From Trichuris trichiura (lineage: Eukaryota; Nematoda; Enoplea; Trichinellida; Trichuridae), in the NCBI GenBank assembly GCA_037903355.1, contig JBAJFE010000060.1:186001-250000 (forward strand): a stretch of DNA of 64,000 nt, written 5' to 3'. This document shows, piece after piece, positions 50,501 through 62,984 of the stretch. Below the pieces are notes generated by a model, which was not told where the DNA came from, searched no databases, and saw only the letters and a program-made list of their open reading frames with translations. The translations under genes were made by a program, and so were the position numbers. Each line of letters starts with the position of its first letter. Positions within the stretch are counted from its first letter, which is position 1.

Positions 50501-53500
50501 GAAAATCCCCCTGAAATAAGTATTAATAAAAATAAATTCGTATGAATGTGCAGAAATTGAGGCTGTGCGTTGTTGAACGATCGTATTAAATTGTTTTACA
50601 GATATCAGTTCCTTGAGCATTTTATTTGTTATTGATAGAAGACAACTGCTTAGGCTGACGCAAGATTGACTATCTATACGGTGATTCTTTTCACGGTGAC
50701 GCTCAAACGTTTCAAAAATGTTCCCTTTCACAATACAAGACTGCCCTGCTTTCGTAGAAGTTGGATTTGGACCTGTTTTTACAAATGATTCCTGAAGAAT
50801 AAACCCACGCCAGAAACGGGAAAGAAGCACTTACGAGAGATGCTTGCCATGACCTTAGAAACGCATGACTTCAGTTTTTAAAAGGGTATGTGGATTTGCA
50901 GCTGCACTGTATGACAATCTGAGTTTACACATGAAATTAGACAACTGAGAAGTTCATGTTGCCAAATATGTAGACATAATATCCTTTCTCAAACAGCTCG
51001 TTTCAACCAAGGCGAATGATAAATCCAACTACAATAACCGTTGACATCCGATCAAGCAAGCATACAGTCACATTTTAGTTCCCAACCTATGCTGGTGGCA
51101 CTGCGACGACATGTTAGCACCTGCCTTGACCTTATGCCTGTACGCTGCCTCAGTCTTCCATTGCACTCATTATCTTCCCTTGGCATGTTAAACAAAACTA
51201 CAGAACGCATATTTTACTTATATTTTATACAGATTTTTGGTTTCTAATCTAATCAGTGCTTCTAGGGCACTCCAAAAGTGCTTGGATTTTACGCGCTACT
51301 TCACATTGGTCGCATCGTTCCATGCGTTGTTTTCAGTGGTTGTGTTTGTTCACACTCGTTTCCTGCTTTAAATAACAACAAAGGCTTCCCCATTTTACGA
51401 ACAACTTCTCAGGCCCTGTCAGCCTTCGTAAGGCGAAGCATACTTGTAGCATGTCTTTCATTTACAGACAGCAATCGTTTTGTTCAATTCTGATGGATGA
51501 CCGTCGCGGTTTAAATGCTTTTTTTCACTTCGTTGTCAAGTGAATAAAGTTTGCCTCACAACTGCTGTTCGTTCCGCTTTCATGTTTTGGAAACGATTTG
51601 TTCTCATTGATAGCATTCATCGTCAGTTATTGATAAACAGCTGCTCAATAAACACTTGAGTATCTGTTTTGCTTCTTTTTTGCAGCGAGGCGATGTTCTG
51701 TTAGACGAGTGAAGGTGCTGCGACGGAACTCTCTATTTTGAATCCGTTAGACTTTTGCAACCAATGTTTTACATGCTAAATGATGAATCTTACTTTGTTT
51801 TTAAAGTGATATCATTTTGCGAAACATAGTTCCGTTGAGCTAACCTTACTTATTCATACGTAAGATACATATAGATCTTTAAGCAACAGTTAGCCCGCTG
51901 TCGTTATTCAGACTTGTGAACCGTTAGTCCAGGATGCAACATTTTACGTCTGAGCGAAGGCAGAGGATTAACCTGAGAACGTTCAACATTGAAGGCACAC
52001 TAACGGCTCTTTAACCTGTTCAAAAAATATATATAAACTTAATCGAGCCGTTACAAAGAGATCGCTATTCAGATAAAACTTAAGGTATTTCACGAATGCT
52101 TGAACCATCGGCTAGCAAAATCGAGTTCAAACATTCACCGTCATTGTTCTTTACGTTTAACTATCTATGCAAAGCAACGTTCAAACTCAATGCATAATGT
52201 TGTCGCCACCAATTGCTCATTTTCGTGAGCAGCAACCTTATGCAGGCAAATTGGGCTTGCATAATTAGTACTTACTTTCCAAGAAAAATGTCTTTTCGTC
52301 GATCTTGAACGACAAGTTCAAGCTCTTCATCCTCTTTGCTCTCGTGAACATGAAACGTAAACTTTTCATTCCATTTGGGCTGGAGAGTTCTCGTGACTGC
52401 CTCAAAAAGGCGACAATTCCATCAGCAGTCATTAAGAAAGAGAGTTGCCTTTTTTGTTACTTTACTTTTCAACCTTTCGTTGCCAATCTTCAGCCTGACA
52501 AAAGGATCAGGTAGGTTTGCAGTTTCATTTATGATTATTGGTAGTAATCCACGGCCTTCCACTAGTGAAACGTGTAGTATATTCATCTGAGAGTTTCCAG
52601 CTGAAACTAATCGTTCTGCTTTAGTTCTTCATTAAAATAAATAAATTTTTACTTCTGCTGTTTCGTTTGGCTGCTTCCAAAGTAGTGGATACAGGTGTGT
52701 TAATATGCTATTGAGTAGGAAATCAATCAAACAAATAAAATGGTACACCAACTCTAACATCGGCTTCGTTCGATGACTGTGATACAAGTATTTGTACAAT
52801 AAGATAGCCCACTGAAGCTGATGAGCCACTTGTCGAAAGTGAAATTTGCACCTCATAAACCCTTAATTGTATGTGATTCAATCTGAATTTACTTAAAGGA
52901 TAATACTTATTCTCCTTGAAAGCATTCAAGTAAAGCTTTGCCGATCCCATAAAGTCATCGCTGGCGAATCTGTCATAATCGTAAACCTTAAATTGCATTA
53001 TCAGTTAGTTTCAGAGGTGTGCAGATTAGTAAAGCACCTGCAAGTGCAGCGGGAGGCTCATATTGCTTGCAATGAATGAGAATCGTTCGTTCCACACGGG
53101 ATTCACGTTTTGGTATACGATCTTACTTTTGTGCACAGGTTTACCATTGTATTTGAATTTGACGTATGGATCACTGCTGCCTAAAGAAACAGTCAACTAG
53201 TTAACTGTAGTGCTTGCGTGAAATGTAATATGTAAACCGTTGGCATCGCAGACTGCCAGATTTTTTCCCTTTTTCAACATTATTTGGATTGTCCAACTTT
53301 GTTCGCAAGTGTGGTTGTTTTTCTCATTTTCCTAAACGTTTTAGGGTAAGAGCGGTACCGTGCCGTTAACCTAGCATAGAATATTCAAAAATACAAATAA
53401 ACAAAAGAAAGCATTACTTCAAAACGTTCACGTAATGGGTGGCGACCACGCTTCGGCGTGCGCCATCTTCTGGATGGACAAACAGCTCTGCTAGAGATGT

Positions 53501-55392
53501 GCACTACCATCGCAGAAACCGTCCGCAGTGTATCAACGTAACAGATGAAGAAGCACTGTACGTAATCTCACTACTCGTGTATCGATGCTATCTTATGCAA
53601 AATTTTCGAACCCAAACAACGTAGGTCATGCGCAACCAGCACTGCAGCGGCAAGCGCTTACTTTTACAACTGATGCCAACCAAGATTGTAGAGTGGTTGT
53701 TATTAAATATTACTGTTATGCAAATGTAGATCGAGGCTTCTGTCTTGCTGACTGGATCTACTTTTTAATTTTCATGCACTTCTGTTAATATATGACAGCC
53801 GAATGAATCCTAATTTGTGAACCGTCTTCTACATATATGCTGAAAAATGCTACACTAAAGGGCACTGCAACTAACAGGAGCGGAAACTTCTAATTTACCT
53901 CTGCAGCGCTGGGCAAGCGCAAACTGACCAACTGCTTTACGCAGACCTTGTCACTTGATAAAGCCATATTTGCATAGCTCATTTTGAATTTAACATGTCA
54001 TTTTTAGCGGTGTAAATAGTTTTGCATCTGTTCCTCGACAACGCAAGCTACGATAGCTGCAGTGCGCATAAAATGTTCTGCCTCTAAAAGGTCGCTGCGA
54101 AGAAAATCTTATCATGGGTGGAACGTTGTAGTTTTTCAGTCCGTTTAAAAAAAGCATCCGTTCTTCAACCGCTGACCTATGAATAAATATATGCGTCTAA
54201 CTTGTTTATCTCCATGACGTAGGACGAACGAAGAAAATTTTAAGCTTATTCGTCCGTGATTCATAGTATTATAAGAAGCTCAAGCAGTTTCTTTACCGCT
54301 TTATGCTAGAAGCAAAGAATCATGAAATGTTTGCTTTTCCAGTTAAATGAGAAGCTAACTTCATTAATATTTTGTGAAAGTGCAATGCTTCAAGTATAAT
54401 ACGTAGCATTGCGAAGTCTGTAAGCTAATGGATTTGACAGATTGCACCTACTGTGCTCATCTTAACGAATGGTCACATGGAAGCGGCTGTATTGTTGGTA
54501 AAACTCCATTACATCGCAGCGAACTGCACATTTGAAAGACGTCCAGTGTTACTTGCTACCTAACACTTTGGGTGCTTCTTATTCTCTTGCAGGCAAAAAT
54601 TTTTTCTGCTATAATTTTTAATTTTAGGCTCTTGCTTGTTAGGCATAGAGTTTAGCGTACACTTTTAGAATAATGCAAACCATTGACGATGTTTATTAAG
54701 CAGCAACGTGTTACATGAGCTATGAAACTTCGAATGGATTAAAGTTGCCACAATTTCTCAACTCTTTATCTAGACAGAAAGTTTAAGAGTATAATAGCTT
54801 GGAATAAATAGCAAATTGGAAGAATTGTGTTTTGACGATGGAGAAGTAAGTTTACAATGAAATGCACACTAAGTCCACGAAGGTCCACATAATTCTCTTT
54901 GAACAGCTTGCAGCCGGCGTGTGTGTAAACACAGAAAAGCTGATCACAACATTCGAGCAACTCGCAAAAATATGTGAATCATAACCATACTTTCATGCGA
55001 AAATTTGTTTCTACTGCCTGCATCCAAAACAGTTACGAATTCACTACAAACATGTGCAAATCTTGCTTCAGACTGATTTTACCGAGAAGTAGTTTTATAT
55101 ATATGACATTGGTAACTTCTTAGTGGAAAAACGATACGGCGGAAACTACACCTATGAATCACGCACCTTTCTCACGGAAAATGTGACGTAGAAGAATGTG
55201 TAGTCCGTTAAGCAAAATGCTGCAATTATTTTAACTCCCTTTTCGATTTGTTCAAGAAATCTATGACAAACTAGACAGTACTTGGCTGAACCAGACTTGT
55301 TTCCCAATCTTCAAATTTTTTTACCTGAGCCGGTTTGCGAGTTTTTGATCGATTAAATTCGTCATCGCTTACTATCACAGCTGCATTGTTTA
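47600..55392 (-). CDS. MCTP: three C2 domains and two membrane segments
   Basis: Multiple C2 and transmembrane proteins are ER-anchored and bind Ca2+ and phospholipids. Eighteen exons chain in phase: 55392-55325, 53331-53238, 53180-53038, 52986-52759, 52586-52461, 52400-52276, 50510-50324, 49748-49694, 49643-49605, 49551-49449, 48948-48846, 48792-48685, 48641-48447, 48400-48278, 48180-48047, 47986-47877, 47828-47731 and 47683-47600, about 706 residues. C2[48 protein letters not shown]2[21 protein letters not shown], with a diverged loop [11 protein letters not shown]2[45 protein letters not shown]. Then [13 protein letters not shown], membrane regions ([35 protein letters not shown]) and [13 protein letters not shown]. 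Exon 1 membership, and the 52759 donor, are the least certain joins. N-terminus incomplete. Confidence 0.93.
50511..52275. other. 1.8-kb MCT​P intron
   Basis: Intron within the C2B-coding region (AA|GTAAGT at 52275, TTATTTCAG at 50511). ORFs on either strand show no recognisable product. Confidence 0.7.
53332..55324. other. 2-kb MCTP intron (provisional)
   Basis: Lies between the provisional first exon and the exon starting at 53331. No nested gene supported. Confidence 0.5.
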
Positions 55393-58300
55393 CTGGAAAA
55401 CCAAAGGAAACATTTAACAGGGCATGATGGCAAAACTTACATTTTAACCTGTTCAATTCAATTTAAGGGGGAACAAGCTAACCTGCAGCTAATCTGCAAC
55501 GTGGCATTTACGCATCAGTGCATTACAAAACTCGAAATGGCATATTTATTTTCCTTAGTAGTTGCAGTGACAGTAATATTTTACGCATTATTCGCCTCGG
55601 CTTATGAAGCTATTCATTTGTCCGTTCCAAATACGTTAGCCTGATGCGAGTGTGAACGTGCTTGCAGAGATTGTTCTCTATATGTGATGCGAGAATAAAA
55701 GAGGCGTCAATCTGCCATCATTATCTACTTTATGTATCTTTCATGCATAGGATTATAGAATGGTCAAAAGTTAAACGAACTATGCTTACCATCGGGTTGC
55801 TAGAAGGACTGAATTTCTGCTTTCTTTTGCGTATACTTTCCGCATGTGCTGACGCCTTCACTAACTGATTTCTCGCTAGCCGCCTGCTCTTTGGCAAGGA
55901 TGGGGCTGGTTGTGTATTTCGTCAGCGCTCGACAAACAAAGCGTAGTGTACACATCTAGCAGTTTAGAATGACTGTCAGACAGCAAATCTGGCAACTATC
56001 CTTCATTGTTGGTGATGCGATTCAACCACTGAGCTAGTATTGGCAAATAGGGCTTGGCGAACGCCAGGTTTGCTGTTTTTTGTTTACCACAAATTATTCT
56101 ATCACAATTTTAACTTCTTCTTTTCGTTTGATGTTATAAACTTATTCACAGAATTAGTTTTGATTTTGTCTGTTAATGCTGTGAAGTGACTGTTCACCTT
56201 GCCGACCGTGGTAAACCAGGCCTTTTACCAAGCAGCTTGTATACCCATCCCGACTTTGGGTTCCGGCTCTCCTTTGAGTTATCGACAACACTTCGTTGTT
56301 CTTTTATAGTAAAACTTGTTAAAGCTCAAGCGATGCTGCTTGCTTGTGCTTATGCATACGTTCTGGCAAGAATGTGTAAGCGAAGCTATGCTGCTTTTGA
56401 AACGCGTTGTATGCTTCTCTTAATCCATTAAAAGCAAAAGCCGTTTCCTCATTGAAATCAAAAACTTTCTACGGTTTATTTCGGATATGACTGTTTTTAT
56501 GCGTGAAGTTTATCAATCGCCTATGTGACTATGGAATAGAGCAAATCTTGCAACAGTATAATTTGTGATAGCCATGGGTCCTCAGTTCAAATAAAAAAGA
56601 GAAGTGACTTGCGATCAGATTACGTCAATCTAACTTAACTGTCCCTCATCTTTTGCTGAAGATGGAACGTTATCAGTGGTTTACTTCGGAGTAATTTGGA
56701 GTTTTCCGTGACCACATATGTTTTCCAACTGCTGCAGGTTAAGGAAGTTGAAAACACTTCGCAGTAAGGTGGGGCAATTAACTTCACTTTTAATTTTTCA
56801 ATCTGTAGTATTGCGGCACTTCAGTTTTGATCGCTCAGTGCAATGTCTCTTGAAGCATTCATAAGCCTGTTGCGCATTGAAGAAGTGATTCATTATTTCA
56901 TATAGTGGCGCACAAATATCTGCTCAGAGAATTTATGGCCAACTGTTTCAGCCACAAGAATGATCACAGTGGGTAGAACTGTTTCGAATCAAACCGGCCC
57001 TCAGAAAAAAAGTTTTCACCAGTCGTAATTGTCCTATTTTCACATAAACAAATGTACGACCTTTCTTTACGAGTGCCCTTCTTCCTCGCGGTTCCAAATT
57101 TAAAAGAATCGTAACTTGAAAAAGACTGACTGTCTACCCAAGGCTTGCGCCTACTTCGTCAGAAACATGCTGTTCTTGCAGCACGTTTGAACATTGCTGA
57201 TCCAAAAAATTAACGAAAAATACTTCAGTTTATCACAGTTCGAAACGTGATCAGTTTTAGTATGCATTAATATTGTTATCAACATAATGCACCCGCTGCT
57301 TGCAGAGTGCTTTTCTTTTTGAGCATAAAAACTTACGTTTTTATGCATGCCTTAATGAAAAACTAAATTTTAAGAACCACTTGCCCATAGTTAAACTCCA
57401 TCAGACGTGTTGTAATGAGGGCCACATAAGCACTTAGTCAGTCAATCTCACTTATGGTTTACATAGGCTCAAAATCATTTATTTAAGAAGTCGTGATAGC
57501 TGCGTAGAAGTTCATGCCGCAGGATTGTTTTGCTTTATGATTACCAGCACTGCATCTATTCACTCCTTATCTTTCCTTAACGATCAACTGCCAGGTCTAA
57601 ATCTGAGGCATCCTACGTTGCACGAGAAGACAGGAGAATTGGTTGAAGTAGGTTATACATTTAAATTTGTGACGTTTGGGATAAACGTTAAGAGAATGAA
57701 TGGCAACTTTTTTGAACACAGGGTGCTTCGTAACGGAATTGTGTTTCATGTTTCTAAAGATCTTCTGCGGCGTTCCTGTTTTCTGTGCTGGTGTCTGTTC
57801 TTTCGTTTAATCACAGATACCAGCACAAAAACGGGAAAAGCCGTAGAAAATCTTCAAAAAATGAATGACAATGGCAAAAACACTATTTGTGCACGGCGGC
57901 GCTGTTCTTCGTAGCTACTTTATTATAAATGACATACCAACCATGCTTTTTCTTCGTCGACTGACTAAGAGGCGTGGATCAGTTCAACGCATGAGAATAA
58001 CTGACTTAATCATTTTTTGTTTGTATCTATAAATGCATGCAGTTGCTGGTTGATACCGTAACTGAAACATGCTGTTTGCTGCTTACAACAGCTGGCCTAT
58101 AACATGAAAACTTTAGCACGAAATGTATTATACTAATATATTTCGAGTGCCACGATGATGTGGATAATTACAACTAGCTTTTGTCTTTTCTGGCCTTGCA
58201 TAGGTCTCTTCCGCATTTGGAATGCGAGTATTTTTGCAAAGAAAGTTGAAAAAAGAATAAATGCATGTTTATGTGCACCGTGAGCACTTATGCAAATGCA

Positions 58301-58828
58301 TGTTTACTAACAAATGTGCACGTTTAACTAAGGAATAAAATTAATTTCAACGAGATATTTCGAAAGGTAAGCGACACTGTTGCTTATTACAATGTAAACT
58401 GTACAGAAGTTAGCTGACGGTCATAGTATACATCCTAAGGTTGGTTGGGCATTCACTCGCTAACTACTGACGTTACAATCAACAACACGAACTGCTTTCT
58501 CACAAACAATTAAACGAGGTAGGTTACTGATTGCCTGTCATAAATCCTTCTTGCTTTGCTCTTAAATGAGGCACATCTTGTTATCGTTGCTGAATTTTAC
58601 AATAAATGCGTTGGTAAATTGCTTTTTATTTAGCATTATTTAATAAATTATGCCTAATGTTAAAGTTTCCTAGTTTAGCTGGCGAACGCTTACGATTTTT
58701 GAGGGTTGGTTAATAAATTGCCATACGGGTGATGTCTATCCTTATGTTTTGTTCAAAATCCGACGTTTACAATAAATTATCTTACGTCAAAAGTTTTAAA
58801 CATAATTAGTAATACCTTCTTCAACGGT
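55393..58828. other. 3.4 kb without a recognisable gene
   Basis: MCTP 5' flank and intergenic DNA. The largest open frame (57525-57914) runs through an inverted repeat and shows no domain. Confidence 0.5.
57757..57851. repeat. 95-bp imperfect hairpin of the dispersed repeat family
   Basis: The left half (GATCTTCTGCGGCGTTCC, TGTGCTGGTGTCTGT) is the inverse of the right half (ACAGATACCAGCACA, GGGAAAAGCCGTAGAAAATC). The right half is homologous to 18263-18305. Confidence 0.8.
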
Positions 58829-58964
58829 GCTAACTCTAATCCTTGTTTTATGCTATTGTTCACAACAAAAAGCAAACAACAATTTATTGAAAACAAGTAC
58901 GGTTGTTTTCAACAAGTTGTTGTTTGCTTTTTTATTGTGAAGAATAACAAGGATTCACATTAGC
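58829..58964. repeat. 136-bp inverted repeat
   Basis: From GCTAACTCTAATCCTTGTT to the inverse AACAAGGATTCACATTAGC. The inner arms are AAAAGCAAACAACAA / TTGTTGTTTGCTTTT. Probably a small foldback element, 60 bp before the insertion at 59024. Confidence 0.85.
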
Positions 58965-59023
58965 AAAGATGAAGAAATTACTGGATCCTGTTATCAACCA
59001 ATTTTCAAATTAATAATACTTTA

Positions 59024-59400
59024 GTGTCGTTCAAAGGAATTACGCGTTGTGCCTCCGCCGAGGACAGCCTCTAAGGAATTTGCTCCGAAGCTGATCCAGC
59101 CGTGTGTGTATAGCCTCGACAGGTCAAGGTTCGACTAGACAGGCACGCACACGACTCAGAAAGGTGGAGGAGCAACTCCTGAGGAAAAACTCGGTGGGAG
59201 GGCAACTCCTGCGTGCGCTGATGACGGCTCAAGATTGAGCCGAAAGCTTCGCCAGACGTTTGTTTGGTTTTATGCCTTTGAACGACATTAAAGTTTTTTC
59301 ACTTTTTGACTCGTTTTATGGGCAAATAGAAACGGGAAAAATCCATGTACATTTATTGTTCAACTACCAAACCGGTTACGACCCTTACGCCTTCATATCC
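59024..59400 (+). mobile_element. 377-bp insertion with 16-bp direct-repeat flanks
   Basis: The exact 16-mer AATTAATAATACTTTA occurs at 59008-59023 and 59401-59416, as a target-site duplication would. Inside are inverted arms GTCGTTCAAAGG (59026) and CCTTTGAACGAC (59275) and a hairpin motif with intact CTGATGA and GAAA cores. No ORF. A long variable duplication is typical of target-primed retroposons, not of pogo or hAT elements. Confidence 0.8.
59218..59247 (+). ncRNA. Hammerhead-like hairpin motif, copy 7
   Basis: CTGATGA, C, stem GGCTC, loop AAGATT, stem GAGCC, GAAAGC. A short GCG before CTGATGA can pair with CGC after GAAAGCTT. Confidence 0.42.
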
Positions 59401-59413
59401 AATTAATAATACT

Positions 59414-59414
<1 letters not shown>

Positions 59415-59468
<54 letters not shown>

Positions 59469-59495
59469 AGTGACAATTTTGCGGTTTAGCAACCC
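59415..59495 (-). repeat. (TAA)n microsatellite plus one terminus of the 13-kb element
   Basis: TAA repeats (59415-59466) abut ACAGTGACAATTTTGCGG (59467-59495). Read on the minus strand, this is the element terminus followed by an ATT tail, the same order as at 13502-13595. Confidence 0.85.
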
Positions 59496-59856
59496 ATTCG
59501 TACTTTCCTTTCCTAGTAGTATACTGCACCTTTTACAAATATTATTATATAAAAGCTGGAAACAACTGCACTTCTGCATAGCGTGAAGTTTTTCCTTGTT
59601 TCGAATTTAAGGACAAACAGCAAAGCTCTGAACGCTTTTTAAATTCCAACACAGTTCATGTTTAATTGTTAAAAGCATGGTAAGGTAAATTGCGACGAAG
59701 TTAAAGGAAAATGCCATGCGTACTTACGAACGTAACTGCTTTGGAAGTTACTTCGAATTCTCCCATGGATGTAGATATTCTAAAGGCATTGATATTCAAG
59801 AAAACTGTCAGTACTGCTCCACGTTTTTAAATATTTGTTTCACTGCGGCGTCAAAT

Positions 59857-59895
59857 CAAATGACTGCCGACAGTCGGTTTGTCGGCAGTCATTTG
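59857..59895. repeat. 39-bp hairpin
   Basis: Arms CAAATGACTGCCGACA and TGTCGGCAGTCATTTG around a 7-nt loop, at the left edge of the minisatellite array. Confidence 0.9.
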
Positions 59896-59899
59896 ATTG

Positions 59900-60020
59900 A
59901 GACGTTGCTACGTGGTCAGGTCGGATCGCAGACAGGTCGGTTTGTGGTCAGACCTGTTCGTAGATATGTCGATTTGTCGAGTGATTGGTTCGTCGACATG
60001 TCGGTTTGTCGACAGGTTGT
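59900..60020 (+). repeat. Degenerate GTCGACAGGTCGGTTT minisatellite, arm 1
   Basis: Tandem, diverged units of about 12-16 nt (CAGGTCGGTTTGT, GGTCAGGTCGGATCGC). GC-richer than its surroundings. ORFs rich in Arg, Val and Ser here are by-products. Confidence 0.75.
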
Positions 60021-60369
60021 TCTGTACAATTTTTTAAATTCATAGTAAACACACAAACATTGCTCTGGCTTCAATGCTCATACTGACACTGTAGCGGATT
60101 TCCTGAGCTACAGAATCCGCTCTTTTCTTCAACATAGTTACCTTTCACATTAGTATTCTTAGAAAGACTTAACTAACTATACAGCGGACTACAAAGTTTT
60201 AATAGAATGTTCTTTTCATTAACCTGAAAACCATTGTAATGCAATTCGTTCTACCTTCAATTTGTCGAATCTAAACGACATTCTTGCTCTCACTGGCATG
60301 AAACGCAGAAGCACCTTCAGGAAAATGTTACTTAACAAAATTTTTTAGGCAAGTTTTGTTTGCAGTCGC

Positions 60370-60535
60370 ACTGCACAAAACGACCCGTCGGCAAACCGAC
60401 ATTTCGAGGAACCAACCTGTCCAGAAAGCGATAAGTCGACGAACCGACCTGACTACAAACTGGCACGTCGACGAACCGACCTGCCCACCAACCGGCCTGC
60501 CGGCGATCCGACCTGACAACCAACCGACCGAAGCA
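60370..60535 (-). repeat. Same minisatellite, inverted arm 2
   Basis: The reverse complement shares GTCAGGTCGGATCGC and CAGGTCGGTTCGTCGAC with arm 1. The arms face each other across about 350 bp. Confidence 0.75.
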
Positions 60536-62934
60536 GATCAGTTCGACGCGTACAGTTCGGTGCACGACTGAATCGTACTAATAGTATCCTGTGTATGACT
60601 TATGAAAGTTGTCAATGGACAACCTTCATTTAGTTCAGGGCAACGTATATGTTTCGATAGTGATATTTCTAATGTTTTCTTTTAGAGGCGCTTAGCTCTC
60701 CTGCAGATACGCTTCCTTAAAGTTTCCTTTCCTTGCAGCACGTTTCCGCCAGGTATATGCCAACAGCCCTGCAACGATACATTTTATCGGGTGGCTGTCG
60801 CCAATGACCAGTCTCCTTTTGGTACATCAAAGGTTCCACTATGTCTCATCAGCTGTGTTTCCAAACGTTCGTTTCAGAAGGGGTTTCATTCCCATGCCAC
60901 TATGTTTTCGCATTGCCTGGTTGCGATGCGTTACGCTTCCATGGAGTACGTCTTCATGCTTTGTGGACACACGTTACAGCGAAACTAACTTTCGCTTGAC
61001 TGTGCGTTTACAAGTCCGTACCTTCAGTGATGCTCCTTTCCATTGAGGTGAGACAATGTTGATCGAGAAACTAACCTTTTTGTTTTGCGGCATTTGTCGC
61101 AGCTACGCTTTCGTGGGTTAAAAGGTTAAAATCCCATGTACACTGGCGTATATGACGACGATCGTATTTACGACTAATTTCTCCATATTTGTCAATGTCA
61201 AGGGTATAAGGCGATGGTCCAGTTTACAAACAACTTTTGAATATTAATGAATGCCAGGTCCCAGGCAACGTGAAGATGCAAGGAGCTCTATGCCCTCATG
61301 TCGTTGCTGGGATATTTCTTTAGGGAAATTTAGCCGTAGTTTTCAAAGGCCTGCTGCGGATTCACCGTTTCATATAGGAAAATCTAAGTTGTTTGCGGAG
61401 ATGTTGCTACATATTTTGGGCGCTTTGTCGGATGTTCGTCAAAATGAACATAAAATGTTGGTTTGTAAGTTGTTTGGGACGATTTTTGACGTATTACGTG
61501 TCTGCTAGACAGTTTACCAAAACCATTAATTACTGGAACAATCATTTTAGCCCATTTTAGCTGAGTTGTAACGGGTTCATAGAGTTATATTATTCTTAGA
61601 AATATTTTTATTACTTCTTGTGGTTGAACCGAAAATTAGTAAACACTTAGAAGCAGATGATGTTCTTTACCGACCAGGCCCATACGGTAAAAGCCTTTAC
61701 AGAGAGCTAAATATTGCGCAGTTTAATAAACGGTATTTAAGCCTTTTTTACAGCTTTATAGGTGAAAAGGCAACGGGTACTTCGGTTGAATAACAAACCT
61801 ACTTTGCTGCACTGAAGGATTGTCTTATACACCGGCTTTGTACAAAGCGATTGAAACTACAATTCAGCTTAGTGAGACTTTGCTGTTTTACCGAAGGATA
61901 TTTTGACAGCGGTACAGGATGATATCGTCCATGTGAGCGTTTGTCTAAATGACCAGAGGTTCAATGCTGGTTTACATGACGCACACATTGAATTTATTTT
62001 CAGAAATGAAGCACACTGCATAATGTGTATGCATTCCCCAACGGAATGCATAAAGTTTGTTAGGACAGTCAGTGGGCTCTGGTGTGCATGATGGCGGTTA
62101 TAATGCGGTCCCAGTTGGAAGTTAAAAGTGTTCGATTGAAAGATTAGTTAATAAATACCTGTCTGTTTTCGAATGGGAAAAACACTTTCTGTTAAGGTTA
62201 CCGATAAGAAGCGCTGTGAAGAAGGGCGGTTAATTTCTACCTTAATCGCAGTGAGACATGTTCAAGCGAAAGGTTGGCTAAACACTGGACGCTCATCCAC
62301 TTATCAATAGGTACTACAAATTTTATAGAACAGATGGCAACATTTTTCGGCTTGAAATTAAAAAATTCCCAAGAATAACTTAGACAACAAATACATAGAA
62401 CAGAGCACTAAGACATAGACTCAAGTCGATGCAAAGAAAAGACAATGAATTACGCTATAATATGCGTGAAAAACGGCGGTAACAGAAGCCTTTTGAAGCC
62501 GGGAAGACATATAAGCCGTCAGAATGGCGAAAGCCAGATGCAAGATGAGTTTATCGTTGATCATTTTACACGGCTGGGGAAATTGAGCAGCGTGAGAACT
62601 GCCAACGGTCTTGCTTTCGATTTACTATTTTTGTTTCTTTTTCTTCCCTCCCCGTAACAAGAGGAACAAAGCATAGCCCATCTCTTTGGGTTACAAACTC
62701 ACATCAAACGTTTACTCCTTTCTGTTTTTGGCCCCCTAACAACAACACACACCGCTCAACTCGCAACGAAAACACGTCACTTCTAGCATCATCACACTCG
62801 ATGCGTAAGTTTTTCTGTTCTCCTGTTGCTACGCCCACCTACAGATTTCCACCGCTGGGTTGCACCCCTCAACATTTTGTAACGGCGTGAAATTTGTAAG
62901 CACGTTTTTCATCCCCAGATTTTGTAAAGCAATA
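60536..62934. other. 2.4 kb without a confident gene
   Basis: After a CCTTGCAG acceptor at about 60738, two overlapping frames to 61046 look mildly coding-like (VAVANDQSPFGTSKVPLC in one), but neither gives a consistent product. A frame at 61251-61508 also has no known domain. It could hold a decayed gene. Confidence 0.4.
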
Positions 62935-62984
62935 GTTCTGCCTCGCCTGATTGGCACCAAAAAGCCAATCAGGCGAGGCAGAAC
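62935..62984. repeat. Perfect 21-bp stem hairpin with 8-nt loop
   Basis: GTTCTGCCTCGCCTGATTGG plus C, loop ACCAAAAA, then the exact inverse (62964-62984). GC-rich and mismatch-free in AT-rich DNA. It could be a young foldback or an RNA hairpin; no terminator role is expected in this genome. Confidence 0.97.

Noticed and set aside
50261..50830. 189-codon minus-strand ORF taken as one protein
   Set aside because: Only 50510-50324 matches the MCTP C2B region; the rest is intron read-through on both sides of good splice sites.
57525..57914. 129-codon plus-strand ORF
   Set aside because: Runs through an inverted repeat of the dispersed family; no domain and no splice support.
59900..60535. CRISPR-like array
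   Set aside because: Units are short, diverged and without spacers, and the genome is eukaryotic.
60328..60571. Overlapping ORFs rich in Arg, Gly, Val and Thr
   Set aside because: Three overlapping frames open through the minisatellite; no codon signal beyond the repeat.
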